Source: Pseudomonas botevensis (GTDB taxonomy: Bacteria; Pseudomonadota; Gammaproteobacteria; Pseudomonadales; Pseudomonadaceae). Taken from it: a stretch of DNA of 64,000 nt. The stretch is from contig NZ_JAHTKI010000005.1 of the NCBI RefSeq assembly GCF_019145475.1, positions 1 to 64,000 of the forward strand. Reading direction: 5' to 3'. This document shows positions 28,081 through 37,602 of the stretch, piece by piece; within the stretch, counting starts at the first letter, position 1, and the number at the start of each line of letters is the position of its first letter. Under the pieces are notes generated by a model. The model searched no databases. It had not been told where the DNA came from and saw nothing but the letters and a program-made list of their open reading frames with translations. A program made the translations under genes and the position numbers.

Positions 28081-29040
28081 ATGACGACTACTGCCCCCCC
28101 GACTTCCGGCGTTCAATTGCTTGAGGTCTCGCCGGAATATGCCGGCCAACGCATCGACAATTTCCTCCTCGCCCGGCTCAAAGGCGTGCCCAAGACCTTG
28201 ATTTATCGCATTTTGCGCAAGGGCGAAGTGCGAGTGAACAAAGGTCGGATCAAGCCCGAATACAAGCTGCAGGCCGGCGATATCGTGCGCGTGCCGCCGG
28301 TTCGCGTGCCAGAGCGCGACGAGCCCGTGCCGGTCGCTCAGGGGCTGTTGCAGCGCCTGGAAGACTCGATTGTCTATGAAGACAAGGCGCTGATCGTGAT
28401 CAACAAGCCGGCGGGCATTGCGGTTCACGGCGGCAGCGGGCTGAATTTCGGCGTGATCGAAGCCTTTCGTCAGTTGCGTCCCGACGCCAAGGAGCTGGAG
28501 CTGGTGCATCGCCTCGACCGCGATACCTCCGGCCTGCTGATGATCGCCAAGAAGCGCAGCATGTTGCGCCACCTGCACGAGCAGTTGCGCGGCGACGGTG
28601 TCGACAAACGCTACATGGCGCTGGTTCGCGGCCATTGGGCGACTTCGATCAAGCAAGTCAACGCGCCGCTGCTCAAGAGCAACCTGCGTTCCGGCGAACG
28701 CATGGTCGAAGTCAACGACGAGGGCAAAGAGGCACTCACCGTGTTCAAGGTGCTGCGTCGTTTCGGCGAGTTCGCGACCATGGTCGAGGCCAAACCGGTG
28801 ACCGGTCGTACTCACCAGATTCGCGTGCACACCCTGCACGCCGGGCATTGCATTGCTGGTGACAGCAAGTACGGCGATGACGATTTCAGCAAGGAAATCC
28901 GCGACCTGGGCGGTAAGCGCCTGTTCCTGCACGCCTACATGCTGACCGTGCCTCTGCCGGACGGCGGCAAGCTCAACCTGCAGGCGCCGGTGGACGAAAT
29001 GTGGGCCAAGACTGTGGAGCGCCTCAGTGCAGCACCCTGA
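28081..29040 (+). CDS. rluC: 23S rRNA pseudouridine synthase RluC
   Basis: A 319-residue enzyme that makes pseudouridine at 23S rRNA positions 955, 2504 and 2580 (E. coli numbering). An S4 RNA-binding domain (about residues 20-80) precedes the catalytic domain with [12 protein letters not shown], whose Asp is the catalytic residue. Divergent from rne, as in E. coli. No ribosome-binding site precedes the ATG. Confidence 0.96.
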   Translation: MTTTAPPTSGVQLLEVSPEYAGQRIDNFLLARLKGVPKTLIYRILRKGEVRVNKGRIKPEYKLQAGDIVRVPPVRVPERDEPVPVAQGLLQRLEDSIVYEDKALIVINKPAGIAVHGGSGLNFGVIEAFRQLRPDAKELELVHRLDRDTSGLLMIAKKRSMLRHLHEQLRGDGVDKRYMALVRGHWATSIKQVNAPLLKSNLRSGERMVEVNDEGKEALTVFKVLRRFGEFATMVEAKPVTGRTHQIRVHTLHAGHCIAGDSKYGDDDFSKEIRDLGGKRLFLHAYMLTVPLPDGGKLNLQAPVDEMWAKTVERLSAAP

Positions 29041-29689
29041 TTACAAACTGCTGATTTTCGATTGGGACGGCACCCTGGCTGATTCCATTGGTCGGATTGT
29101 CGACGCGATGCATTCGGCCTCCGGGCGCTCCGGTTTCGAGTTGCGCGATGATTTTGCCGTCAAAGGCATTATCGGTCTGGGTTTGCCTGAGGCGATCCGC
29201 ACGTTGTATCCCGAGATCAGTGATGCGGAAATGGTCGCTTTTCGCGAGTATTACGCGGATCACTACATCGCTGCCGAAGCCGTGCCTTCGCCGTTGTTCG
29301 AGGGCGTGGTCGAGTCGATGGCGTCCTTTCGCGAGCAGGGGTATCACCTGGCTGTCGCGACCGGCAAGAATCGTCGCGGACTGGATCGGGTGCTCAAGGC
29401 CAATGGCTGGGAAGATTATTTCGATATCACCCGTGCCGCCGATGAAACCGCGAGCAAGCCGCACCCGCTGATGCTGGAGCAGATCCTCGCGCATTGCGGT
29501 GTGCGTGCCGAGCAGGCGCTGATGGTCGGGGATTCGTCCTTTGATCTGTTGATGGCGCGCAATGCGGGCATGGGCTCGGTGGCGGTGAGTTACGGCGCAC
29601 AGTCGATTGACTCGCTGCAGCAGTTCGAGCCGCGTCTGTCGATTGACCGTTTTTCCGAATTGCATGCCTGGCTGGCGCAGCAGGCCTAA
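29027..29689 (+). CDS. HAD-superfamily phosphatase, Gph-like
   Basis: A 220-residue HAD-IA hydrolase. [11 protein letters not shown] carries the nucleophilic Asp and acid/base Asp; [12 protein letters not shown] is motif II, KPHPLML motif III, and [12 protein letters not shown] motif IV. It starts at GTG 14 bp inside rluC, so it is translationally coupled. A small-molecule phosphate ester is the likely substrate, not identifiable by eye. Confidence 0.93.
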   Translation: MQHPDYKLLIFDWDGTLADSIGRIVDAMHSASGRSGFELRDDFAVKGIIGLGLPEAIRTLYPEISDAEMVAFREYYADHYIAAEAVPSPLFEGVVESMASFREQGYHLAVATGKNRRGLDRVLKANGWEDYFDITRAADETASKPHPLMLEQILAHCGVRAEQALMVGDSSFDLLMARNAGMGSVAVSYGAQSIDSLQQFEPRLSIDRFSELHAWLAQQA

Positions 29690-29713
29690 TACGATTTTGC
29701 TGGGGTGGATGGC

Positions 29714-30703
29714 ATGACCGACGAATGGAAAGCACCGGCCAAGGCAAGTGCCGACGACGGTGACGCGAAAAGCTGGAAGCTGTTGGAAAAGACGCTGCTG
29801 GCGGGTGTGCAGGAGCAGCGGCGCTCGCGGCGTTGGGGGATTTTCTTCAAGCTGCTGACGTTTGTTTATCTGTTTGTTGCGCTGATCCTGTTCACGCCGT
29901 TGATGGACATGGAAAAAAGCGCCACCCGTGGCCCCAATTACACCGCGCTGATCGATATCAACGGCATGATCGCCGACAAGGAGCCGGCCAGCGCCGACAA
30001 TATCGTCGGCAGCTTGCGGGCGGCCTTCGAGGACAAGAAGGTCAAGGGCGTGATCCTGCGCATCAACAGCCCGGGCGGCAGTCCGGTGCAGTCCGGCTAC
30101 GTGTATGACGAGATCAAGCGTCTGCGCGGGTTGAACCCGGATACCAAGCTGTATGCGGTGATTTCCGATCTGGGTGCTTCCGGTGCTTATTACATTGCCA
30201 GCGCGGCGGATCAGATCTACGCCGACAAGGCGAGCCTGGTGGGTTCGATTGGTGTGACGGCGGCCGGTTATGGCTTTGTCGGCACCATGGAGAAGCTGGG
30301 TGTCGAGCGCCGCACCTACACCTCTGGCGAGCACAAATCGTTCCTCGATCCGTTCCAGCCGCAGAAGCCTGAAGAAACCGCGTTCTGGCAGAGCGTGCTG
30401 GATACCACGCACAAGCAGTTCATCAATAGCGTCAAGCAGGGTCGTGGCGATCGCCTCAAGGACAAGGAGCATCCGGAGCTGTTCTCCGGGCTGGTCTGGT
30501 CCGGCGAACAAGCGCTGCCGCTGGGCTTGATCGATGGTCTGGGCAATGCCAGTTCGGTGGCGCGTGACGTTATCGGCGAGAAGGAACTGGTCGACTTTAC
30601 CGTTCAGGAGTCGCCGTTCGACCGCTTCTCGAAGAAGCTGGGGGCCAGCGTCGCCGAGCAACTGGCGATGTGGATGGGGTTCCACGGGCCGTCGTTGCGC
30701 TGA
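29714..30703 (+). CDS. sppA: Signal peptide peptidase SppA, short type
   Basis: A 329-residue S49 peptidase anchored by one N-terminal helix (about residues 48-68). It degrades cleaved signal peptides in the membrane. The nucleophile Ser is in SDLGASGAYYIAS and the general base Lys in SGEHKSFLDPF, together forming the Ser/Lys dyad. GGGGTGGA supports the ATG at 29714 over the GTG three codons upstream. Confidence 0.95.
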   Translation: MTDEWKAPAKASADDGDAKSWKLLEKTLLAGVQEQRRSRRWGIFFKLLTFVYLFVALILFTPLMDMEKSATRGPNYTALIDINGMIADKEPASADNIVGSLRAAFEDKKVKGVILRINSPGGSPVQSGYVYDEIKRLRGLNPDTKLYAVISDLGASGAYYIASAADQIYADKASLVGSIGVTAAGYGFVGTMEKLGVERRTYTSGEHKSFLDPFQPQKPEETAFWQSVLDTTHKQFINSVKQGRGDRLKDKEHPELFSGLVWSGEQALPLGLIDGLGNASSVARDVIGEKELVDFTVQESPFDRFSKKLGASVAEQLAMWMGFHGPSLR

Positions 30704-30718
30704 GTGTCGTTGCTATAA

Positions 30719-30747
30719 GAAAACCGGCCTTGATGGCCGGTTTTTTG
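30719..30747. terminator. Intrinsic terminator after sppA
   Basis: Stem AAAACCGGCC / GGCCGGTTTT with T-run between the convergent sppA and maf-like genes. Confidence 0.92.
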
Positions 30748-30751
30748 TGAG

Positions 30752-31330
30752 TCAGGGAATTTGCACGCCTTCGGCCAGCAGCATGTCGATCAGGCGGATC
30801 AGCGGCAGGCCGATCAGGCTGGTGGCGTCCGGGCCTTCAGTGGCTTGGAACAGGCTCACGCCAAGACCTTCGGCCTTGAAGCTGCCGGCGCAGTCGTAGG
30901 GTTGTTCGGCGTGCAGGTAGCGTTCGACGCGTGCTTCGTCCAGTGTGCGCATGTGTACGGTAAACGGCACGCAGTCGACCTGGCAGGCCCCGCTCTGGCT
31001 GTTGAGCAGGGCGACGCCCGTCAGGAAGGTGACGCTGGCGCCGCTGGCGGCCAGCAACTGTTCGCGGGCCTTGTCGAAGGTGTGCGGTTTGCCGATGATC
31101 CGGTTGCCGAGCACGGCCACTTGATCCGAGCCGATGATCAAATGTGCCGGGTGGCTGGCGGCAAGGGCCCTGGCTTTTTGTTCGGCGAGGCGTTTGACCA
31201 GCTCGATTGCCGGCTCGCCCGGGCGATGGCTTTCGTCGATGTCCGGTGAGCTGCAGACGAACGGCAAACGCAAGCGGCTGAGCAATTCCCGACGATAGGT
31301 CGAGCTTGAAGCGAGTAATAAAGGCAGCAT
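30752..31330 (-). CDS. maf: Maf-family nucleotide pyrophosphatase, YceF type
   Basis: A 192-residue Maf/Ham1-fold pyrophosphatase; the YceF branch hydrolyses 7-methyl-GTP. The N-terminal LLLASSSTYRRELLSRL motif and the IIGSDQVAVL region with the catalytic Asp are visible. Start ATG at 31330 has CAGGAG spaced 6 nt, while the ATG at 31336 abuts it. It is divergent from yceD, the same order as in P. aeruginosa. Confidence 0.94.
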   Translation of the reverse strand: MLPLLLASSSTYRRELLSRLRLPFVCSSPDIDESHRPGEPAIELVKRLAEQKARALAASHPAHLIIGSDQVAVLGNRIIGKPHTFDKAREQLLAASGASVTFLTGVALLNSQSGACQVDCVPFTVHMRTLDEARVERYLHAEQPYDCAGSFKAEGLGVSLFQATEGPDATSLIGLPLIRLIDMLLAEGVQIP

Positions 31331-31399
31331 TCGCATCTCCTGAGGCAGGTGGCGGATTCTAGCGGAGGCTTGCAAGTGACGGACAGGGCACAATTTCCT

Positions 31400-31427
31400 T
31401 TGACATGGGTGGGTGCATCCCTATAAT
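31400..31427 (+). promoter_or_regulatory. Consensus sigma-70 promoter of yceD-rpmF
   Basis: Perfect TTGACA (31400-31405) and perfect TATAAT (31422-31427), 16 bp apart. The predicted start (about 31434) lies only about three bases before the yceD ATG, so the mRNA would be nearly leaderless. Confidence 0.9.
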
Positions 31428-31436
31428 GCTGCGCCT

Positions 31437-31964
31437 ATGTTGAATGACCCGATTCCACCTCACGTTGACCCGCGCAAATTGGCTGACCGTGGCACCACCC
31501 TTCAAGGTGAACTGCTGCTGGCCGATTTGAAGAGACTCTGCGACCCGCTTTCCGACGATGTCGGTACGGTGCAGGCGAAACTTGTTTTTGAACGAGATGA
31601 ACGTAAATCTGTGGTGATCCACAGCTTTATCGACACCGAAGTCAAAATGGTTTGCCAGCGTTGTCTTGAGCTGGTCACCCTGCCGATCCACAGCGAATGC
31701 AGTTACGCCGTGGTGAAGGAGGGTGCGAATACCCAGTCGATACCGAAAGGTTATGACGTGCTGGAACTGGGCGAAGATCCTTTGGATCTGCAGTCACTGA
31801 TCGAGGAGGAGCTTCTGCTCGCCTTGCCCATTGTGCCTGCTCATCATCCGGAAGAATGCCAGCAGCCGGCGGGAGCAGATGAACCCGAACCGAGCGAGGA
31901 CGAGGTAACGCGGTCCAACCCGTTCAGTGTATTGGCGCAGTTAAAGCGTGACCCAAACGTTTAG
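31437..31964 (+). CDS. yceD: YceD/DUF177 protein
   Basis: A 175-residue protein of the DUF177 family, linked in many bacteria with rpmF and implicated in 23S rRNA accumulation. VKMVCQRCLELVTLP contains a CxxC pair in the central domain; the C-terminus is acidic (EPSEDEV). It lacks a Shine-Dalgarno site and is the first gene after a consensus promoter. Confidence 0.93.
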   Translation: MLNDPIPPHVDPRKLADRGTTLQGELLLADLKRLCDPLSDDVGTVQAKLVFERDERKSVVIHSFIDTEVKMVCQRCLELVTLPIHSECSYAVVKEGANTQSIPKGYDVLELGEDPLDLQSLIEEELLLALPIVPAHHPEECQQPAGADEPEPSEDEVTRSNPFSVLAQLKRDPNV

Positions 31965-31977
31965 GAGTTAATCAATT

Positions 31978-32160
31978 ATGGCTGTTCAGCAGAACAAAAA
32001 ATCCCGCTCTGCCCGTGACATGCGCCGTTCGCACGACGCTCTCGAGGCTAGCACCCTGTCTGTAGAAAAAACCACTGGTGAAGTTCACCTGCGTCACCAC
32101 GTATCGCCAGAAGGCGTATACCGTGGCCGTAAAGTGATCGACAAGGGCGCTGACGAGTAA
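31978..32160 (+). CDS. rpmF: 50S ribosomal protein L32
   Basis: A 60-residue basic protein ([20 protein letters not shown] start). It lacks the two Cys pairs of zinc-binding L32, so it is the zinc-independent form. AGGAG lies 8 nt before the ATG; plsX follows 4 bp after its stop. Confidence 0.97.
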
Positions 32161-32164
32161 TCAC

Positions 32165-33175
32165 TTGTCCGCTCAAGTCATCGCGATTGACGCAATGGGC
32201 GGGGACTTCGGTCCCCGCAGCATTGTTCAGGCCAGCCTTGCTTGCCTTTCTGCTACGCCCTCGCTGCACCTGGCCCTCGTCGGTCAACCCTCCCTTCTTG
32301 AAGAATTGATCACCGGCCAATCGGCTGCCGATCGCGCGCGTCTGACGATCGTGTCGGCGTCCGAAGTCATCACCATGGACGAAAAACCTGCCCAGGCCCT
32401 GCGTGGCAAGCCGGATTCGTCAATGCGTGTCGCACTTGAGCTGTTGCGTGACGGCAAGGCTCAGGCCTGTGTCAGCGCCGGCAATACCGGTGCGTTGATG
32501 GCCTTGTCGCGATTTGTCCTCAAGACCCTTCCAGGCATCGACCGGCCGGCGATGGTCGCGGCGATTCCCACTCAAAAAGGCTATTGCCAGTTGCTCGATC
32601 TCGGCGCCAACGTCGATTGCAGTGCCGAGCATCTGTTGCAATTCGCGGTGATGGGGTCGGTGGCCGCGCAGACGCTGGGTATTGTTCGCCCGCGTGTGGC
32701 GCTGCTGAACATCGGCACCGAGGACATCAAGGGCAATCAGCAAGTCAAGCTGGCTGCGACGCTGTTGCAGGCGGCTCGTGGCATCAACTACGTCGGTTTC
32801 GTCGAGGGTGACGGGCTGTACCGTGGTGAAGCTGACGTGGTGGTTTGCGACGGGTTCGTCGGCAACATCCTGCTCAAATCCAGCGAAGGCCTGGCGACGA
32901 TGATTGCCGCGCGCATCGAGGCGCTGTTCAGGAAAAACCTTGCCTCCCGTGCCGTGGGAGCGCTGGCTTTGCCTTTGATGAAGCGTTTGCAGGCGGATCT
33001 GGCGCCGGCGCGACACAACGGCGCGAGCTTTCTCGGATTGCAGGGAATTGTGGTGAAAAGCCACGGTTCTGCTGGCGTCCAGGGCTTTCAGAGTGCCATT
33101 CAGCGGGCGTTGATCGAGATTCAGGAGAATCTTCCCGAGCGTCTTCACGGCCGTCTGGAGGATTTGTTGTCTTAG
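32165..33175 (+). CDS. plsX: Phosphate acyltransferase PlsX
   Basis: A 336-residue peripheral membrane enzyme that converts acyl-ACP and phosphate to acyl-phosphate for phospholipid synthesis. [10 protein letters not shown] at the start and [10 protein letters not shown] near residue 100 are family motifs. The start codon is TTG, 4 bp after the rpmF stop, and probably relies on coupling. Confidence 0.96.
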   Translation: MSAQVIAIDAMGGDFGPRSIVQASLACLSATPSLHLALVGQPSLLEELITGQSAADRARLTIVSASEVITMDEKPAQALRGKPDSSMRVALELLRDGKAQACVSAGNTGALMALSRFVLKTLPGIDRPAMVAAIPTQKGYCQLLDLGANVDCSAEHLLQFAVMGSVAAQTLGIVRPRVALLNIGTEDIKGNQQVKLAATLLQAARGINYVGFVEGDGLYRGEADVVVCDGFVGNILLKSSEGLATMIAARIEALFRKNLASRAVGALALPLMKRLQADLAPARHNGASFLGLQGIVVKSHGSAGVQGFQSAIQRALIEIQENLPERLHGRLEDLLS

Positions 33176-33300
33176 GCGTTTTCGTCGGACAATGCTTAAA
33201 TGTGACCGCCCGGTTCAAAGGGCCATCCAACTGTCAGTTTCTTGCGTCCCCAGGACGGGACGTCAATTCTCCGACGACAAGATCATTAGGGGCTTGTTAC

Positions 33301-34239
33301 ATGTCTGCTTCCCTCGCATTCGTCTTTCCAGGACAGGGTTCGCAGTCCCTCGGCATGCTGGCCGAGCTGGGCGCGCAATATCCGCTGGTCCTCGAAACTT
33401 TCAAAGAAGCATCCGATGCTCTGGGTTATGACCTGTGGGCACTGACCCAGCAGGGGCCGGAAGAGCTGCTCAACCAAACCGATAAAACCCAACCGGCCAT
33501 TCTGACCGCCTCGATCGCCCTGTGGCGCCTGTGGCTGGCTGAAGGTGGCGCGCGCCCGGCCTTCGTCGCCGGTCACAGCCTGGGTGAGTACAGCGCCCTG
33601 GTGGCGGCTGGCAGCCTGAGCCTGGCAGACGCGGTGAAGCTCGTCGAGCGCCGTGGCCAGTTGATGCAGGAAGCGGTTCCGGCCGGGCAGGGCGGCATGG
33701 CTGCCATCCTCGGTCTGGAAGACGCCGACGTGCTGGCTGCCTGCGCCGAAGCGGCGCAGGGTGAAGTGGTCAGCGCCGTCAACTTCAACTCCCCGGGCCA
33801 GGTGGTTATCGCCGGTGCCAAGGCGGCGGTTGATCGTGCGATCGAAGGCTGCAAGGCGCGTGGCGCCAAGCGTGCGATGCCGTTGCCGGTGAGCGTGCCG
33901 TCGCACTGCGAGCTGATGCGTCCGGCCGCCGAACGCTTTGCCGAATCCATTGCTGCCATCGACTGGCAGGCGCCGCAGATCCCTGTGGTCCAGAACGTCA
34001 GCGCCCAGGTGCCGGCGGATCTGGAAACCCTCAAGCGTGATCTGCTCGAACAACTGTACAAGCCAGTACGCTGGGTCGAATCCGTACAGACCCTGGCCGC
34101 CAAGGGCGCGTCCAGTCTGGTCGAGTGCGGTCCTGGCAAAGTGCTGGCCGGTCTGAACAAACGCTGCGCCGAAGGCGTATCGACTTCCAACCTCAATACC
34201 CCAGATGCCTTCGCTGCCGCTCGCGCAGCGCAGGCCTGA
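33301..34239 (+). CDS. fabD: Malonyl-CoA:ACP transacylase FabD
   Basis: A 312-residue cytoplasmic enzyme that loads malonate on ACP. FVFPGQGSQ at the N-terminus; nucleophile Ser93 in GHSLGEYSAL; catalytic His in PVSVPSHCELM near residue 202. A 125-bp gap after plsX may hold an extra promoter. Confidence 0.97.
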   Translation: MSASLAFVFPGQGSQSLGMLAELGAQYPLVLETFKEASDALGYDLWALTQQGPEELLNQTDKTQPAILTASIALWRLWLAEGGARPAFVAGHSLGEYSALVAAGSLSLADAVKLVERRGQLMQEAVPAGQGGMAAILGLEDADVLAACAEAAQGEVVSAVNFNSPGQVVIAGAKAAVDRAIEGCKARGAKRAMPLPVSVPSHCELMRPAAERFAESIAAIDWQAPQIPVVQNVSAQVPADLETLKRDLLEQLYKPVRWVESVQTLAAKGASSLVECGPGKVLAGLNKRCAEGVSTSNLNTPDAFAAARAAQA

Positions 34240-34255
34240 ATCAGGAGAAGCTTGC

Positions 34256-34996
34256 ATGAGTCTGCAAGGTAAAGTTGCACTGGTCACCGGCGCGAGCCGT
34301 GGTATCGGCCAGGCTATCGCACTGGAACTGGGTCGTCAGGGTGCCATCGTCGTTGGCACCGCGACCTCCGCTTCGGGCGCCGAGCGCATTGCCGCAACCC
34401 TGAAAGAACACGGTATCCAGGGCACTGGCCTGGAACTCAACGTCACCAGCGACGAGTCGGTCAGCGCTGTACTGGCGAGCATTCAGGAGCAGTTCGGCGC
34501 GCCGGCGATCCTGGTCAATAATGCCGGCATCACCCGCGATAACCTGATGATGCGCATGAAAGACGACGAATGGTACGACGTGATCGATACCAACCTGAAC
34601 AGTCTGTATCGCCTGTCCAAGGGCGTTCTGCGTGGCATGACCAAGGCGCGCTGGGGTCGAATCATCAGTATCGGCTCGGTGGTGGGTGCCATGGGCAACG
34701 CAGGCCAAGTAAACTACGCAGCCGCCAAGGCCGGTCTGGAAGGTTTCAGCCGGGCAATGGCGCGTGAGGTCGGTTCGCGTGCGATTACGGTCAACTCGGT
34801 AACCCCAGGGTTTATCGACACCGATATGACCCGCGAACTGCCTGAGGCACAGCGTGAAGCCTTGCAGACGCAGATTCCGCTGGGGCGTCTGGGACAAGCT
34901 CAAGAGATCGCATCCGTGGTCGCTTTTCTTGCGTCCGACGCTGCGGCATACGTGACCGGAGCTACAATCCCGGTGAACGGCGGGATGTACATGTAA
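34256..34996 (+). CDS. fabG: 3-oxoacyl-ACP reductase FabG
   Basis: A 246-residue short-chain dehydrogenase that uses NADPH in fatty acid elongation. TGASRGIG cofactor loop at residues 11-18, catalytic Ser141, Tyr154 and Lys158 (NYAAAKAG). AGGAG precedes the ATG. Confidence 0.97.
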   Translation: MSLQGKVALVTGASRGIGQAIALELGRQGAIVVGTATSASGAERIAATLKEHGIQGTGLELNVTSDESVSAVLASIQEQFGAPAILVNNAGITRDNLMMRMKDDEWYDVIDTNLNSLYRLSKGVLRGMTKARWGRIISIGSVVGAMGNAGQVNYAAAKAGLEGFSRAMAREVGSRAITVNSVTPGFIDTDMTRELPEAQREALQTQIPLGRLGQAQEIASVVAFLASDAAAYVTGATIPVNGGMYM

Positions 34997-35170
34997 GTAA
35001 AATGTGACGGATTGCTTCAAAAAAATGTCATACGAGCTGTCTAAAATCCGTTATAAAGCTGCAATCTATTTATAGGCAGAGGGCTGCCGGGTCTGGGGAA
35101 CGAAGCTTTCAGTTGAAAAGCTGAAAAGCCTTTCTATACACTTACCCACTGGCCAGCTGCCTGAATTTGT

Positions 35171-35190
35171 CCATTAGGAGTGAAAACAAG
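35171..35190 (+). promoter_or_regulatory. acpP ribosome-binding region complementary to RgsA
   Basis: CCATTAGGAGT followed by G and AAAACA includes the acpP Shine-Dalgarno AGGAG. It can pair with the RgsA segment encoded at 41704-41687 (minus strand): 11 continuous pairs, a one-base bulge, then 6 more. Confidence 0.75.
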
Positions 35191-35192
35191 GT

Positions 35193-35429
35193 ATGAGCAC
35201 CATCGAAGAGCGCGTCAAGAAAATCGTTGCCGAGCAACTGGGTGTTAAAGAAGAAGAAGTGATCAACACTGCTTCCTTCGTTGAAGACCTGGGTGCCGAC
35301 TCCCTTGACACCGTTGAGCTGGTGATGGCTCTGGAAGAGGAATTCGAGACCGAAATCCCTGACGAAGAAGCTGAGAAGATCACTACTGTACAAGCTGCAA
35401 TCGACTACGTTACTAGCCACCAGGGCTAA
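35193..35429 (+). CDS. acpP: Acyl carrier protein
   Basis: A 78-residue acidic protein. Ser37 in GADSLDTVE takes the 4'-phosphopantetheine arm that carries the growing acyl chain. It has a 196-bp AT-rich leader after fabG, so it likely has its own promoter, and a terminator after it, in line with the high expression expected for ACP. Confidence 0.98.
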   Translation: MSTIEERVKKIVAEQLGVKEEEVINTASFVEDLGADSLDTVELVMALEEEFETEIPDEEAEKITTVQAAIDYVTSHQG

Positions 35430-35458
35430 TAGTTTGTAATCGTTGTTTGCTGTCATGG

Positions 35459-35496
35459 AAAAAACCGCACTGCCATCATGGCGTGCGGTTTTTTCT
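35459..35496 (+). terminator. Intrinsic terminator after acpP
   Basis: Stem AAAACCGCAC / GTGCGGTTTT with an inner GCCATGATGGC-type extension and T-run. It would allow acpP to be made in excess over fabF. Confidence 0.9.
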
Positions 35497-35539
35497 TTAG
35501 GCCTGATGCAAAGTCGTCATTTGAAAAAAGGAGAGTGCT

Positions 35540-36784
35540 GTGTCGCGTAGACGCGTCGTAGTCACCGGTATGGGTATGTTGTCGCCACTGGGCACGGATG
35601 TGCCGAGCAGTTGGCAGGGCATTCTGGCTGGCCGCAGTGGCATTGGTCTGATCGAACACACCGACCTTTCTGCCTATTCCACCCGCTTCGGCGGCTCGGT
35701 GAAGGGCTTCAATGTCGAGGAATACCTGTCGGTCAAGGAAGCACGCAAGCTCGACCTGTTCATTCAGTACGGTCTCGCTGCGGGTTTTCAAGCGGTTCGC
35801 AACGCCGGTCTGGAAGTTACCGACGCCAACCGTGAGCGCATTGGCGTGGCCATGGGTTCGGGTATCGGCGGTCTGACCAACATCGAAGAAACCAGCCGTA
35901 CGCTGCATGAGACTGGCCCGCGACGGATTTCTCCGTTCTTCGTGCCTGGCTCGATCATCAATATGATTTCCGGTTTCCTGTCCATCCATCTGGGTGCACA
36001 GGGGCCTAACTACGCCATCGCCACGGCGTGTACCACCGGTACGCACTGCATCGGCATGGCGGCGCGCAACATCATGTACGACGAAGCCGACGTGATGATT
36101 GCCGGCGGCGCGGAAATGGCCGCGTGCGGTCTGGGCATGGGTGGCTTCGGTGCCTCTCGTGCGCTGTCGACCCGCAACGACGAGCCGACCCGTGCCAGCC
36201 GTCCATGGGACAAGGGCCGTGACGGTTTTGTGCTGTCCGACGGTGCCGGTGCCCTGGTGCTCGAAGAGCTCGAGCACGCCAAGGCTCGCGGCGCGACCAT
36301 TTATGCCGAGCTGATCGGCTTCGGCACCAGTGGCGACGCGTTTCACATGACTTCGCCACCTGCCGACGGCGCCGGTGCTGCACGCTGTATCACCAATGCA
36401 CTGCGCGACGCGAAGATCAACGTCGATCAGGTGCAATACATCAACGCCCACGGCACCTCGACCCCGGCCGGCGACCTCGCCGAAGCCAACGCGATCAAGT
36501 CGGTGTTCGGTGATCACGCCTATAAACTGGCGGTCAGCTCCACCAAGTCGATGACCGGCCACCTGTTGGGTGCGGCGGGCGCGGTCGAGGCGATCTTCAG
36601 CGTGCTGGCGATCAACAGCCAGGTGGCACCACCGACCATCAACCTCGATGAGCCGGATGAAGGCTGCGATCTCGATTTCGTGCCGCACACCGCGCGCAAC
36701 ATGGACATCGATGTCGTGTTGTCGAACTCCTTCGGGTTTGGCGGCACCAACGGCACGTTGGCGTTCCGTCGGTTCGCCGGCTGA
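35540..36784 (+). CDS. fabF: 3-oxoacyl-ACP synthase II FabF
   Basis: A 414-residue condensing enzyme for chain elongation. Catalytic Cys164 ([10 protein letters not shown]), His in NAHGTSTP near 304 and His in [10 protein letters not shown] near 341. Starts at GTG with AAGGAGA upstream. Its stop overlaps the pabC ATG. Confidence 0.97.
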   Translation: MSRRRVVVTGMGMLSPLGTDVPSSWQGILAGRSGIGLIEHTDLSAYSTRFGGSVKGFNVEEYLSVKEARKLDLFIQYGLAAGFQAVRNAGLEVTDANRERIGVAMGSGIGGLTNIEETSRTLHETGPRRISPFFVPGSIINMISGFLSIHLGAQGPNYAIATACTTGTHCIGMAARNIMYDEADVMIAGGAEMAACGLGMGGFGASRALSTRNDEPTRASRPWDKGRDGFVLSDGAGALVLEELEHAKARGATIYAELIGFGTSGDAFHMTSPPADGAGAARCITNALRDAKINVDQVQYINAHGTSTPAGDLAEANAIKSVFGDHAYKLAVSSTKSMTGHLLGAAGAVEAIFSVLAINSQVAPPTINLDEPDEGCDLDFVPHTARNMDIDVVLSNSFGFGGTNGTLAFRRFAG

Positions 36785-37599
36785 TGGACTGCTGGGTCGA
36801 CGGTCAACCGGCTGACGCTCTGTCGCTGAAAGATCGCGGCCTGGCTTACGGCGATGGTCTGTTCGAGACCATCGCCGTGCGTGGCGGTCAGCCATTGCTG
36901 CTGGATCGTCATCTGATCCGATTGGCCGACGGCTGTTCGCGCCTGGCCATCGCGGCCGATATCGAGCTGATTCGCGCCGAGCTGCAATCCTATGCCGCGG
37001 CCATGGGCGAAGGTGTGCTCAAGCTCATCCTCACCCGTGGCGACGGCTTGCGCGGTTATGCGCCGGATCCTTCGGCGCAGGGCCGGCGCATCCTGCAAGG
37101 CAATCCCCCCGCCGCTTACCCGGCCGCCCATGGCGAGCAGGGCATTCGGCTGTTTCCGTGCGCGACGCGCCTGTCCGTTCAGCCGTTGCTGGCCGGCCTG
37201 AAACACTTGAATCGTCTGGAACAAGTCCTCGCCCGTGCCGAATGGCAGGACAGCGAGCACGCCGAAGGCTTGATGCTCGATCAGGCTGGTCGGGTGATCG
37301 AGGGCGTGTTCAGTAATCTGTTTCTGGTGCGCGACGGTGTGCTGGTCACGGCGGATCTGAAGTGCTGCGGCGTGGCCGGTGTGATGCGCGCCGAAATATT
37401 GTTTCAGGCCGAGTCATTGGCAATCCCCGTACAAATCACCGACATCAGCCTCGATCAACTGCAATGGGCCGATGAAGTCTTCGTCTGCAACAGCGTGTAC
37501 GGCATCTGGCCGGTACGCGCCTGTGCTGCACTGCACTGGCCGGTTGGCCCGCTCACCCGTAAACTGCAAACCATTGCCCGCACGCTACTGGATGCTTGA
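36784..37599 (+). CDS. pabC: Aminodeoxychorismate lyase PabC
   Basis: A 271-residue class IV PLP enzyme that forms 4-aminobenzoate for folate. The PLP Lys lies in LKHLNRLEQVLA near residue 139. One-base overlap with fabF (TGATG); mltG follows 3 bp later. Confidence 0.95.
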   Translation: MDCWVDGQPADALSLKDRGLAYGDGLFETIAVRGGQPLLLDRHLIRLADGCSRLAIAADIELIRAELQSYAAAMGEGVLKLILTRGDGLRGYAPDPSAQGRRILQGNPPAAYPAAHGEQGIRLFPCATRLSVQPLLAGLKHLNRLEQVLARAEWQDSEHAEGLMLDQAGRVIEGVFSNLFLVRDGVLVTADLKCCGVAGVMRAEILFQAESLAIPVQITDISLDQLQWADEVFVCNSVYGIWPVRACAALHWPVGPLTRKLQTIARTLLDA

Positions 37600-37602
37600 T
37601 TC

